64,000 bases of DNA from Mallotus nudiflorus (Eukaryota; Streptophyta; Magnoliopsida; Malpighiales; Euphorbiaceae): contig CANTUR010000892.1 in the NCBI GenBank assembly GCA_947683625.1, positions 124,001-188,000 of the forward strand, written 5' to 3'. The notes beneath the pieces are model-generated. The model was given only the letters and a program-made list of their open reading frames with translations, was not told where the DNA came from and did no database searches. The position numbers and the translations under genes are program-made. Positions 12,155-22,878 of the stretch are shown here, in pieces. Positions within the stretch are counted from its first letter, which is position 1. Every line of letters starts with the position of its first letter.

Positions 12155-12900
12155 AATGCATATAGTAGAATAAGTATCAAAAATTTTTTGATAGGCAGCT
12201 ATAGCAAAGTGTAGCATTCACAACCGAAAACTTTGAGGTTGGTGTAAGTGGGAGGTTTATGAAAAAGAAGTTGATAAGGTGTGTGATTGTCTATAACTGG
12301 AGAGGATGTTCTATTGATTAAGTAAACAGTGTGTAACACACAATTGACCCCAAAAAATAATAGGAAGATGAGCTTAAAACATAAGTGCTCGACTGACATT
12401 TAAAATGTATTGATGCCTACGCTCAACAATGCTATTTTGTTAAAGTGTGTACAGGCAAGAAGTTTGGTAAATAACTCCTTTGGAAGCAAAGAAATTATAT
12501 AATGAAAACTCAGAACCATTATCAGTTCGAATCATTTTGATTTTGGTAGCAAATTGAGTTTTAACCATCATAAAAAAAAATTTGAATTAAAGAACGTGTA
12601 TCAGACTTGAACTTCATTAGAAAAGCCAAGTATATCCACTCTTATAATCAACTATAGTAAAAAAAATACCGATGACCATAGATGGATGTAGTTGACATAG
12701 GCCCTCATATATCCATGTGAATTAAATTAAAATAACAAGAGAAGATGGAATAACTAATAGGAAAAGAAAGCCTTCTTTGTTTACTAAAATGGCAAATATC
12801 ATAATCCATATAACTTGATACAATAGAACTATCAATAGTTTGAAAACTCATTATTCTAGAATGAGATGGATGTCCTAATCTAAAGTGCCACAAAGTGTGA
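12155..12900 (-). pseudogene. Copia integrase, copy 1 (N-terminal zinc domain and catalytic core)
   Basis: The - strand reads WHFRLGHPSHSRI (GAG-pre-integrase/zinc domain, 12893 downwards), then CHFSKQRRLSF, HMDI, TDNG and VER, then VYLINRTSSPVIDNHTPY and LKVFGCECY (12199-12399). The D, D and E positions expected of a Copia integrase core are visible, but stops lie between them. The reading continues across solo LTR A into 8997-8560. This is the downstream of two integrase copies in the element. Confidence 0.87.
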
Positions 12901-13245
12901 GGAGTGAAAATGACAGAATAAGGAGAACTAAAATATTTAATAGATAGACTAGCAAAATCCTAAAACTAATATAATTCATCTACTTTTTTAGTTGTACCAA
13001 TCATTTTCATACTGTGAATATCTTATATATAACAATAATTAGGAAGAACAATAAGGAAACAATTAGAGGTTTTGATCAATTGGCTTGCTGAAATCAAGTT
13101 GAAAGTAAATTAAGGCACATGTAAGACATTATATAAGGTCAATTGAGTGTTTAATCATATGTGACCAATGTGAGTCACTTGTATACTAATTTTGTTAGGC
13201 AATCTAATAAATAAATTGCTAACTGAGTGATAAAAGACAAAATGA

Positions 13246-14304
13246 TCAGGTGTGTTGGTAAGTGAGAAGGTGGTTTAGTAATTCATTTAGATCAACGAAG
13301 AGGGTGAGAATTTTCAAAAAGTAAAGCATCCATGGTAACATTTGGAGAAGAAGATGGAGCAATATTAGTTGGAATATCCAAGTCATGAGAAAGAGAGGGT
13401 GATAAAGAATACAACTTAGAAGAAGAAGGAGAAAAAGGAAAAATAGTTCATTAAAATGGACATTTCTAGAAATAAGAACTTTTTTAGTATTAAGATCATA
13501 GACACAAAAACCTTTAGTACGAGACAAGAAAATTACACCTAGTAGAACAAGTATCAAATTTTTTTCAATGGGCAACTACAATAAAAGTGTAGCATTCACA
13601 ACCAAAAACTTTAAGGTTAGTATAAATGGGAGGTTTATGAAAAAGAAGTTGATAAGGTGTGTGATTGTCTATGACTAGAGAGGATGTTCTATTGATAAAA
13701 TAAACAACGTGTAACACACAATCAACCCCAAAAAATAATAGGAAGATAAGCTTAAAACATAAGTGCTCGACTGACATTCAAAACGTGTTGATGCTTATGC
13801 TCAACAGTGCTATTTTATTAAGGTGTGTATGGGCAAGAAGTTCAATGAATAACTCCTTTGGAAGCAAACAAAATCATAGAATACAAACTCTTGACCATTA
13901 TCAATTCTAATCATTTTGATTTTGGTAGCAAATTGAGTTTCAACCATTGTAAAAAAAATTGAATTAAAGAACATGTATTAAACTTGAACTTCATTGGAAA
14001 AAGCCAAGAATATCGACTTTTATCATCAACAATAGTAAAAAAATTATCGATGACCATAGATGGATGTAGTTGACATAGACCCCCATATATCCATGTGAAT
14101 TAAATCAAAATAACAAAAGGAGATGGAAGAACTAATAGGAAAAGAAAGTCTCCTTCGTTTAGTAAAGTGGTAAATATCATAATCCATAAAATTTGATATA
14201 ATAGAACTATTAATAGTTTGAAAACTCTTTATTCTAGAATGAGATGGATCTCCTAATCTAAAGTGCCATAAAGTGTAAGGAGTGACAATGATAGAAGTGG
14301 ACAT
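13246..14304 (-). pseudogene. Copia integrase, copy 2 (tandem duplicate, not interrupted by another element)
   Basis: Repeats the whole of copy 1 in order: WHFRLGDPSHSRI (14304-14044), HMDIWGSMSTTS, IDNGQE, VEHKHQ, NRTSSLVIDNHTPY (13777-13565), and VYDLNTKKVLISRNVHFNE (13575-13246). The GHP histidine of the zinc domain is aspartate and the CHF cysteine is tyrosine, so zinc binding is probably lost. The D, D and E of the core remain. The duplicated unit is about 1.4 kb (13256 to about 14637), matching 8737-8997 plus 12160-13255. Confidence 0.87.
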
Positions 14305-14599
14305 GATAGAATAAGGAGAACTAAAATATTTGATAGAGAGACTAACAAAATCCTAAAACTGATATAATCTATCTACTTGTTTAGTTGTACCAATCATCTT
14401 CACACTATGAATATCCTATATATAAAAATAATTAGAAAGAAAAACAAGGAAACAATTAGAGGTTTTGATCAATTGGCTTGTTGAAATCAATTTGAAAGTA
14501 AATTGAGGCACATGTAAGACATTATATAAGGTCAACTGAGTGTTTAATCATATGTGACCAATGTGAGTCACTAGTTAAACAATCTAAAAAATAAATTGC

Positions 14600-14690
14600 C
14601 AACTAAGTGATAAGAGTCAAAATGATCAAGCATGTTGACGATATGATATGTAGCTCCAGTATCAACAATCCAAGTTATTTTAGAAACTTT
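14600..14690 (-). pseudogene. Copia protease active-site region
   Basis: On the - strand, 14680-14636 encodes TWIVDTGATYHIV, with the DTGA signature of Copia aspartic proteases. The protease cuts the Gag-Pol polyprotein. It lies between gag and integrase as expected. Flanking frames are broken, so only the active-site stretch can be supported. Confidence 0.8.
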
Positions 14691-14974
14691 CATTGCAACA
14701 AAGAATACTTTAGGAGTAATGAATATACCTGAATCAGTTGGTTGTTTAAATGAAGAAACAACATTACTGATTGAAGGTGAAGTAGTAGTAGCTTGTTAAA
14801 TTGAAGTTGAGGCATTTGCAATTACTATCTTGGTTGAATTAATGATAACAACTAATTATATTGCTCTTTAGTGAAAAATATATTACAAGCAAGATCTTCA
14901 TTAACAGTTTGTTTGCTTGTGTTGTTGTAGATAATAGTATCAGTTCCACTATGTATAATTGAAAAATTATCAAC

Positions 14975-15903
14975 TTAATTTGTCATTATATTGAAATTTT
15001 TAGCCATGGATTTATTACTAGGAGGAAAACCATGCTTCTTATAGAATTTATCAATTGTATAACCTGGAGTGCTGTAATATGTACAAGTAGGTCTGTTCTT
15101 CACATTACCACTTAGATTCCTTCTCAAATTAGAAGAGTAATTTGAGTTAGAATTAAAGCCTTTATGATTTAAAGCAAATGCACCTCTACTTGCATAGAAA
15201 ATTACAAATTTAGTCACCTTTTGATTTAGAATGCCTCTCACTTAGTGCTCATATTGAATAACAAGAGAGAAAATAAGATTGATTGTAGGAAATGGATCCA
15301 TGATAAGGATATGTGATCTCACAATGGAGAAATCATTGTTCAAACCTTTAAGAACCTGATAACATAATCATGCTCTTGATAGCTTCTGAATATATCAATG
15401 GCATTGCAATTACATTGAGGAATGCATATGCATCTAGTACTAGGTCTCAGGTTGAGTAATTCATTCCACAATACCTTCAAGTGAGTGAAATAATCCATTA
15501 CAGACAGAGAACTTGCAATTTCTTCTTGAAGATCTGAAATGTGAATCACATCTCCCTGTGAAAATTGATTATAAAGATCCTTTCACAAATTGTAAGCAAG
15601 ATCAATCTAAATCACACTTTGTGCAATAGATGGTGATAGTGAGTTAACAAGCCAAGAGAGAAACATCGTATTACATCTCTCCCAAACAGGAAATAACGGA
15701 TCATCTGAATCAGGTGCTTTGATAGAACTGTCAACAAACTTCAATTTGTTTTTAGATATCAAAGCTATACGCATGGATCTTGACCAGGAGTAGTAGTTAT
15801 TACCTATAAGTGTGCAAGAAGTGAGAACTAATAAGGTATTCTCATTACGATGAAGAAAATAAGGACTCGATGGAAGCTCCTCTAGTTTGAGATTTTGATC
15901 CAT
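14975..15903 (-). pseudogene. Copia gag remnant with decayed zinc knuckle
   Basis: Three open pieces on the - strand follow one another: 15903-15607 (starts MDQNLKLEEL, includes NYYSWSRSMRIAL, the Copia gag N-terminal fold), 15549-15340 (ISDLQEEIASLS-like and LKVLWNEL), and 15241-14975 (nucleocapsid end). In the last piece the zinc knuckle reads CTYYSTPGYTIDKFYKKHG. The second cysteine, the histidine and the last cysteine of a CCHC box have become tyrosine or phenylalanine, changes that single G-to-A or similar transitions explain. Gag forms the particle that packages the element RNA. The ATG at 15903 follows the primer site by about 115 bp. Confidence 0.87.
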
Positions 15904-16018
15904 TATAGAAAATGATGAATATCAAACGAGCTAAACTGAAAGAAAATCTATTTTTTTTATGAAGAAAATGATGAGAAAACACAAAGAAATATCTATCAGG
16001 TGAGAGAGAATTTGCTCT

Positions 16019-16030
16019 GCTCTAATACCA
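16019..16030 (-). promoter_or_regulatory. Copia primer-binding site (initiator tRNA-Met type)
   Basis: TGGTATTAGAGC on the - strand directly follows the 5' LTR. It matches the tRNA-Met site TGGTATCAGAGC with one C-to-T change. Confidence 0.85.
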
Positions 16031-16324
16031 TAATAAAACTCATGCAAATGTAAAAATGAGAAATGCATGTTTCATTTCTACTGTAACTACTTACATATAT
16101 ACTATTATTACTTAACAATACATCTAACTAACCAAATCTCTATCTAACCAATGAGAAGGAAACAGGTCTATCTAACCAACACATTAGCATAAATTAAGCA
16201 ATTAAACTACATCATTTTCCATTGTCATATAAACGGTGCTACTATATTGCTACTGCATTTTTAGAGCACTGAGCACTGCTACTTCTGCATTTTGCAGTGT
16301 GAGGACTAACTGATGTGTTCAACA
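16031..16324 (-). repeat. Copia 5' LTR
   Basis: 294 bp, aligning end to end with 6774-7065. Followed on the outer side by the target duplication gatta (16325-16329). Confidence 0.93.
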
Positions 16325-16329
16325 GATTA

Positions 16330-17454
16330 CATGATGGCTAGATTTTCTAATAGGGTGGAGATTTTGGCAATCCACTTGTTATCCACACTCCATTATTAAT
16401 GTTTTCAAAGTACAAATAATATAAATATCCTTAATTTGAATGTCTTACTTTTACTGTTTTTTTTAACTCTCTTAATTTTTTAATTAATCCAAATAAATTA
16501 TAGCACTAATGAAAATTAAATTATTTTAATTTTATTGTTTAAAAATATTTTCGGATCTTGTTAAAAAATATTTTCCAAAGCATTGTTTTATTCAATTACA
16601 TTAAATTTTTAAATTTTTTCAAAAAATTATTTATACATTATTTAAATGATATAATTATAAATTATTTTATTTTTTAAAATTTATTCATATAAATTTTTAA
16701 TATGTTTACAAGAAATTTGATACATAAATTATACTTAAATTTTGAATGGATTATTTAATATTTATTTTATACGATTTTATTTTAACAAGTATTTTCCTAA
16801 TTACTATAATAATAATATAGAAAAATTTTCAATAAAATCAATAATAATTATATTTTTTCTTTTTAAGATAATGATGGGATATGTAAAAAATTTAAATCAA
16901 CTACTTTGTTCAAATTATATTTTAATTTATATAAAGAAAAGAAAATGAGAATTCTAATTAAATATAGAAAATAAGTAAGATTTAAAACTTTTCAAATAAT
17001 TATCTTTGACACTTAAAAATAAAAATAAATTATCATACACATAAATATAAATATGAATTTTAATTTTTTAAAATAAAAGATAAATTCATTAAGAATTTAT
17101 GTCTTTTTATACCCTCAAAAAATTAAAATATATTTTGCATAAATATGGTTTAATATTTAATAAGTAATCATATATTAATTTAGAAAATTTTATTAATAAA
17201 AAGTAAATACTTAAATTGAGATCATTTTTGCCATTTAAATTTTGAAAATATTAATGGTGAAGTGTAATAGAAAAAACTATTGTGAAAAATAAACATTAAA
17301 GTTAAGGATATTTATGTCAATCACATTTTAAAAACCCTAATAATATAGTGTGAATATAAAGTAGCGGAGTACATAAATTTTTACCCTTTCTAAAAAGTTG
17401 AAGGTATTCATACAAAAATAAATTAAATAACTTTATATGCTATCACTTTTCTCC
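16330..17454. other. AT-rich intergenic DNA
   Basis: Long A/T runs and no recognisable protein, RNA or repeat signature. Confidence 0.55.
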
Positions 17455-17550
17455 CATAATGTGGAGCTCTCTTCCCTAGAATTAGGGTTTTCTCTACACT
17501 AGGACTTTATCTTCCTTTGTGAAGTTTTCTCTTTTCACTTCTCTCCCACC

Positions 17551-18275
17551 TTGTATAGTGATTCTCTTTTTTCATTAGGATTTTCTTTAATAGAGAGCAA
17601 TCTGGCTGGTTTGTATGAACATTTGAAATTAACGAAAGATAAGGAAATGAAAGTTGATTTACAAGATGTTTCTGATGAAGTTATGGAGAATCAATTAAAA
17701 TTATCAATAGTTGCGAAAGTGCTATCTTCAAGACCTATCCTTCTATTCACCATGAAGAATGCACTCATGGGTGCATGGAAATTAGCTAATGACTTTAGTG
17801 TGAATGAACTCAAAGAGGGCTTCTTTTGGGTGCAATTTAAATCAATGGGAGATAAATAAAATATCCTTAATAATGGGCCATGGCATTTTGATTGTAACCT
17901 AATTGCCTTCGTTGAATGCCCAAGGAACTCATAACTCCTTTCAGATGTGATAAAAATGATCCCTTTTTAAGTAAGGTTGGCCAATCTCCCCTATGATAAA
18001 AGAGACAGAACCTCGATTGAAAAAATTGGTAATAGGATTAGTTTGGTTACTCAAGTTGATGTGGGGGGTGGGTTTTTATGGAACAAGTTTGCTTGGGTCA
18101 AGTAAACGTGCCTATAGATTTTGCTATTCTAAGGGGGTTATTTTCTGCAATGGTAAAGGTACTCAATCATGGGTATCCTTTAAGTATGAACATCTTCTTA
18201 ACTTTTGCTATCTCTATGGATATCTCACTCACATTAAGAGTGATTACTCAAAATGATCTCCAAGAATATTAGGTA
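17551..18275 (+). pseudogene. LINE ORF1 remnant (DUF4283 and zinc knuckle)
   Basis: The first open piece (to 17859) contains LSIVAKVLSSRP, MKNALMGAWKLANDFSVNEL and FFWVQFKS, typical of DUF4283 in plant LINE ORF1. After a stop the next codons give NILNNGPWHFDCNLIAF, the continuation. The frame then shifts to 18078-18272 and 17993-18256, with GKGTQSWVSFKYEHLLNFCYLYGYLTH. The last part is the zinc-knuckle site, with one of its cysteines replaced by tyrosine. ORF1 protein binds element RNA. No ATG is visible upstream in frame, so the start is not set. Confidence 0.8.
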
Positions 18276-18839
18276 TAGAAAGGATGTATGGATCATAATT
18301 AAGAGCATCTCTAAGGAACTCGAGATTTTTAGTTCAGAAGGCTAGAAATAATACTCCTCGAGGTCCCCCAAATGTTCATTCTATGTTAACATCTCCAGGT
18401 GGCTCGTCATAAACTACCTCATCAGGTGTCAGATGTTATTTGGTATAGGGGATCAGATTACGGAGGATCAATAAAAAACTCATATTCATGGCTACAATAA
18501 TATTTGATATAGTGTTTAGAGTGGATCAAGTCAAAGAATGAGATCGAATCATGAGTCTACTGATATGCTACCACTGAATGCTAAAGTACAAAATATAGCA
18601 TTTACTAGGCGATAGACCAATGAGCAGGATCTTTTAAAGGATTTTCTGTGTATACTCAGTTGAAAGTTAAGAGGAACATCAAAAATACATCTCAAGATAA
18701 ACAATTGCTTCTTATGAGTCCAAAAAAGAAGAGAGCAAAAGAACATATAGTTGCAGAGGACTCTCTATTTGATGTTGATATAGGGGCTAAGAAAGTTTGA
18801 GGTGTGGAAACTTCAATGGAGCCTATTGATAACTTGATA

Positions 18840-19565
18840 TTAGCCATAAATCTCATAAGTTGGAACCTTTAAGGACTTGGCAATCCTTGGACAGTTCATT
18901 CCCTTCATAACTTAGTGAAGATAAAATGCCCTTTAATCTTGTTTCTCATGGAAACAAAGTTAATAAAAGTTGAATGGAACTATATTCTATTTTACTTTAG
19001 TGAGTTTAATTTATTTTCTATTGATTGTAGAGACGATATAGTGGCTTAGCACAATTATAAAAAAAGGATTATAAGGTGCTGATTGATTTGTTCTCAAATA
19101 ATCATATTAGTTTTACAGTTAAAGAAGATTTAGTTAATGGAACTTGGCATAGGACGAGTATATACTGTTTTCCGAACTTAAATGAGAAATATCTTACATG
19201 GGATCTCATCTTTAGTCTGACCCCATCTGATAATCGATCGTGGCTTTATTTCGATGATTTCAATGAAGTGCTTTGTGCTGACAAGAAGAGCAATGGTAAT
19301 CCTATGAATGTTAACTTTATAATTTCATTTAGACAAGTTCTAATGCATTATGGTTTGGATGACTTAGGGTTTTTTGGGCATTAGTTTACTTTGACTAATG
19401 GAAGGATAGGAACTAGAAATATTCAGGAAAGACTGGACAAGTTTTTTGGTAATGTACCTTGGTTTGCTTTATTTAATAACTTTGCAGTTCACCATTTGCA
19501 TTCAAGTTCATCTGACCATCTCCCGATATGTTTATGTTTGAATTCATCATGTCTTTCCAATGAGT
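18840..19565 (+). pseudogene. LINE endonuclease domain remnant
   Basis: The reading starts near 18850 with ISWNL.GLGNPWTVHSL, then FLMETK with the catalytic glutamate, then the open stretch 19076-19384 with TSIYCFPN, SWLYFDDFNEVL and LDDLGFFGH. It continues with FTLTNGRIGTRNIQERLDKF and ends with SSSSDHLPI near 19510. The N, E, D/N, RLDR-like and SDH landmarks of an exonuclease-endonuclease-phosphatase fold are all seen. This enzyme nicks target DNA to prime LINE reverse transcription. Several stops (for example the tag just after GFFGH) make it non-functional. Confidence 0.88.
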
Positions 19566-19642
19566 AAGAAATAGATTGTTCTAGTTTGATGATATGTGGC
19601 TTCCATATGATGATTGTGAAAAAATTATGACAGAATCATAGC

Positions 19643-19673
<31 letters not shown>

Positions 19674-19942
19674 AGAGGTTATTCTATTTCCATCCAAAAT
19701 TGAAGTTTATGCTTAGGCACTTCAGCATGGAATGTTTTTATTTTTTTTCATGTTAGGACAAGTTGAAAGAACTAAATTGGCAACTTTAGATGTGTGCATA
19801 TAATCAGCATCTCCTAAAAATATTTTAAAGCAATGTGTGCTTAAAAGAGAGATTAATGTTGTTCTTGCTCTAGAAGAGATGATGTGGAGACATATCTCAA
19901 TCCTTATGCTTGAGTGATAGTGACATGAATAAAAAATTAAAA

Positions 19943-21153
19943 TGCCTTAAAGGGGGGGTGAATAAGGCAAAAGAACAATAAACAAAAATTAAAAGAATTC
20001 TTTGCAAGAATTGAAAGAATGTTGAAAGGGAAGAATGATGAACACAAGAATTTAAGGAGTTTGGATTTTTAACAATCCTACGTCTCTACCTAACTTATCC
20101 CCAAGTTAGGATTTTCAATTCCCACAATCTTATTCACAAGATTGAGATTACATAAGAGTTTGAGGCTCACTCTTTCAACCTTATAATTTGAGTTTTCAAG
20201 GCTCACTTAATAACCAAATTCCCAAGTGTTTTTTAGGATAAATGCTTAAACCAAATCCTTTAGAATAGAATCTAAGATTGAGATTACAAAAGAGTTTAAG
20301 ACTCACTCCTTTAACCTTATAATTTGAGTTTTTAAGGTTCACTCAACAATCAAATTCCTAAGTTTTTTAATGGCTAAACACTTAAACCAATTTATTTAGA
20401 ATAGAATCTCACTTCCTATTTTCTAAACCTAAAAAATAGAAGAATAAGAATTTTTATTCTAATACTCACCTAACTCTCATAAGAGTTATACAAATATAAA
20501 ATGATTTGAAGAGAGGTTTGAGAGCTTAATTAAATGCTTAAGAGAGTATAATGAATAAACAAGTTTTTTAAACTTTCAAATGGACTACAGGAGTTGTTTA
20601 TATAGATAAATAACTTAAATTATAGCTGTTGGATGTATTGATTATGTCTCTAATGTCTCTTATTGATTTTTGAATCATCTTAGACTTATTTCTATCAGAA
20701 CATCGCTCGCAGTCATGAGGAGCATCAATTTGAGGACCATTTCATTCAAAAATATCCATAGAATGTTGTCAAGACTACCCTTATGAGCTGAAGCTTGCTC
20801 CTCATGATCATGAGGGTAGCTCGTGAGCAACACTGAGTGTTTTGGCAAAAATGAGCTCTTAAGGCACTATACAAGGTCAGCCCATGAGATACTTGTGAGC
20901 AGACCACTGTAAGACCAAAAATTATATAGTTTTGGTATATAATTGCTTTTCAAAGATTAGGAACTTGCATAGGTTGAGTTACTTTATCTAAATGCATATT
21001 AATACTTTCTTAAGTAGTATTTTATTATCTTAAATCATTAAACAATTAATCTTGATGATAGATAAACTTTCTACACACTTAAATGAAATCATTAGAGTCT
21101 AAATTGTTTATCAAAGTCCAAAATTAGGAGTTTGCTCATGCAAATGGTTAATA
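19943..21153 (-). repeat. Sirevirus 3' LTR
   Basis: On the - strand it starts TATTAACC directly after the polypurine tract (the expected TG is TA) and runs about 1.2 kb to a CACCCCCCC block and GGCA near 19943. It contains the 16-bp palindrome CCTCATGATCATGAGG at 20800-20815. A diverged second copy in the opposite direction lies at 10459-11875. The left boundary is approximate. Confidence 0.78.
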
Positions 21154-21166
21154 ATCTCCCCCTTTT
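21154..21166 (-). promoter_or_regulatory. Sirevirus polypurine tract
   Basis: AAAAGGGGGAGAT on the - strand, immediately before the 3' LTR. It is a strong match to the plus-strand priming tract of Copia elements and fixes the element's orientation. Confidence 0.85.
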
Positions 21167-22199
21167 CAGCTTTGACAATCAATTTGATAGGATAATAAAT
21201 AAGGTGTGTGTGTGTCAAAAATAAATGACGTAAATAAGTATGTATTGTACAAAATAGCTCCCCTTTTAAATTAATAGAAGCAATATGTGAAAATATTTTC
21301 CTCCCCCTTAATATATGCATAAATCCATGTATCAGAGCACAAAATAAATTGAATTATCATAGCATACATAAGGAATATCAAATAATCGAAAAGGAGATGA
21401 TTATAAAAGATACCAATTGAAAATGATTTAAAAAATTTTCTCCTTTATATAAATATATTTCTTTATTGTAAATTTAATATTTTGTTCCTTTTTTGTTAAA
21501 AAAAATAAAAATAACATCAAATTTAACATGAGGGATAAAAAGAAATATGGCCTAACATGAAAAATGTGTTAAAAATATAAAAATATGATAACTTGATCAT
21601 TTAAATAAATGTTAGACAATATGAAGAAAATAATTTCAAACATATATGCAATGCATCACAAAAATAGTGCATTCTCACATGATTATGTAAAGCTTAGCTA
21701 AAAATAATAATATATAATCATGGAACTTAGTACATTATACATATGTCAGCTTCTTCTCCCCCTTTGTCAAAGACAAAAAGAAAAGAGAGACATATAAGGG
21801 GAAATAAACCTAAAGGAACAAAAAATCATAGAAGAAATAAAGGACCGAGAACTAAAACAATGAAAGCAAAGATAGACTAAATCTTTAAAAAAATGTCCAT
21901 CTAGCCAAGTATAAGCAAAACAAGGCTCTTCGTCACAATTATGAAAACATAATTTATTAAATAAGACAAAACTAGCCACACTTACAATGTTATAATACAT
22001 GCATAGACAAAATTTCAAATGGTTCTCACCCTTGATCAAAATGCAAAAGGAAATTTTAATAGAATATAAATTGTATTAATGGAAAGGATATAATTATAAT
22101 GATATTAAAATATTAAGTGTAAACTAAAAAGAAACATAAGACAAGACAAAAACTAGTAGCTCAAGGCCTAGAAACTAAAAATAAATAGAAAATAAACCA

Positions 22200-22873
22200 A
22201 ACATAAACTAATGAAAAATAAACAAAGAAATAAAAAAGAGTTTAGTTTTGTAAAGGTGGAGGAGGAGGATGAGGATGAGGATGAGGCCATGTGCATTATA
22301 CGTTGTGATGATCATATAATTAATGAATATCATACTCCATATAATCCATCTTATTCTCAAAATGATAAATTCTTGTGTCCACTTGATCAAACCTATTGTT
22401 GAAGTTGGATTTAGCAATGGAGAGATGATAAAAAAATCCTCCAACCCAAGCAGGTTCTTTATCAACACTTTGGAAGGTATAAGGTCATCTTGCCCTTTTT
22501 CTTTGAGATTGAGGAGGAGCATGCTCTTGAGGGATTTCTTCTTCAATTTGTGCACCTTTAAGACCATAAGTGCCAATGTGCTTAATGTCTTCTAAATCTT
22601 GTTCTAGCTCCTTATCAACATTTTCATCTCCTACTTCATCTTTCTAAATCCAAGAATTTCTAACAAGCTCGAATTGCCTAAAGTTTCTTAAGAGGTTATC
22701 ATGAAGGAAAGAAAGAGGAATAGAGGGAGTGTTGTTCAAGTTGATCCCAAAGTGATGAGCAATTCTAGTGATAAACCCTCCCACATATAAGGCACCACTA
22801 AAATTATCACTAGTTAACCAAAACCTCTATAAATCCATTTACCTAGCTTAGCATCCACACCCTCAAAGACATC
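22200..22873 (-). pseudogene. Sirevirus env-like gene, 3' part
   Basis: On the - strand from about 22830 the translation reads RFWLTSDNFSGALYVGGFITRIAHHFGINL and continues with a leucine-rich stretch. This is the conserved core of the plant Copia env-like/putative plant transposon protein family. Further on it becomes hydrophilic (AQIEEEIPQEHAPPQ) with an acidic, GAT-repeat-rich tail at about 22260-22290. The function of this protein in plants is unknown. Stops and frameshifts are present. It joins the next piece across the solo LTR at 22879-26231. Confidence 0.75.
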
Positions 22874-22878
22874 TTATA

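Larger units (their letters stand above)
6774..16324 (-). mobile_element. Complete, inactive Ty1/Copia retrotransposon with nested insertion and internal duplication
   Basis: Both LTRs (16031-16324 as 5', 6774-7065 as 3') are present, and the element is flanked by a perfect 5-bp duplication gatta (6769-6773 and 16325-16329). Read on the - strand the order is LTR, Met primer site, gag, protease, integrase twice, reverse transcriptase, RNase H, polypurine tract, LTR, which is the Copia order. Removing the nested 3157-bp LTR plus its 5-bp duplication leaves about 6.4 kb. Removing the about 1.4-kb integrase duplication as well leaves about 5 kb, normal for Copia. Every coding part carries stops or frameshifts, and the LTRs differ at many positions, so this is an old, dead copy. 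Confidence 0.93.
17455..19942 (+). mobile_element. L1-type LINE, truncated by the Sirevirus insertion
   Basis: A CT-rich 5' leader (17460-17550) is followed by an ORF1 (DUF4283 plus zinc-knuckle) remnant and then an apurinic-like endonuclease, the order of plant L1 elements. Coding similarity continues to about 19935 (an RL.EGD.NTKF-like linker region after the endonuclease) and stops where the Sirevirus LTR begins. The reverse transcriptase is absent from the window. A (CT)n tract sits at 19643-19667. Confidence 0.85.
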
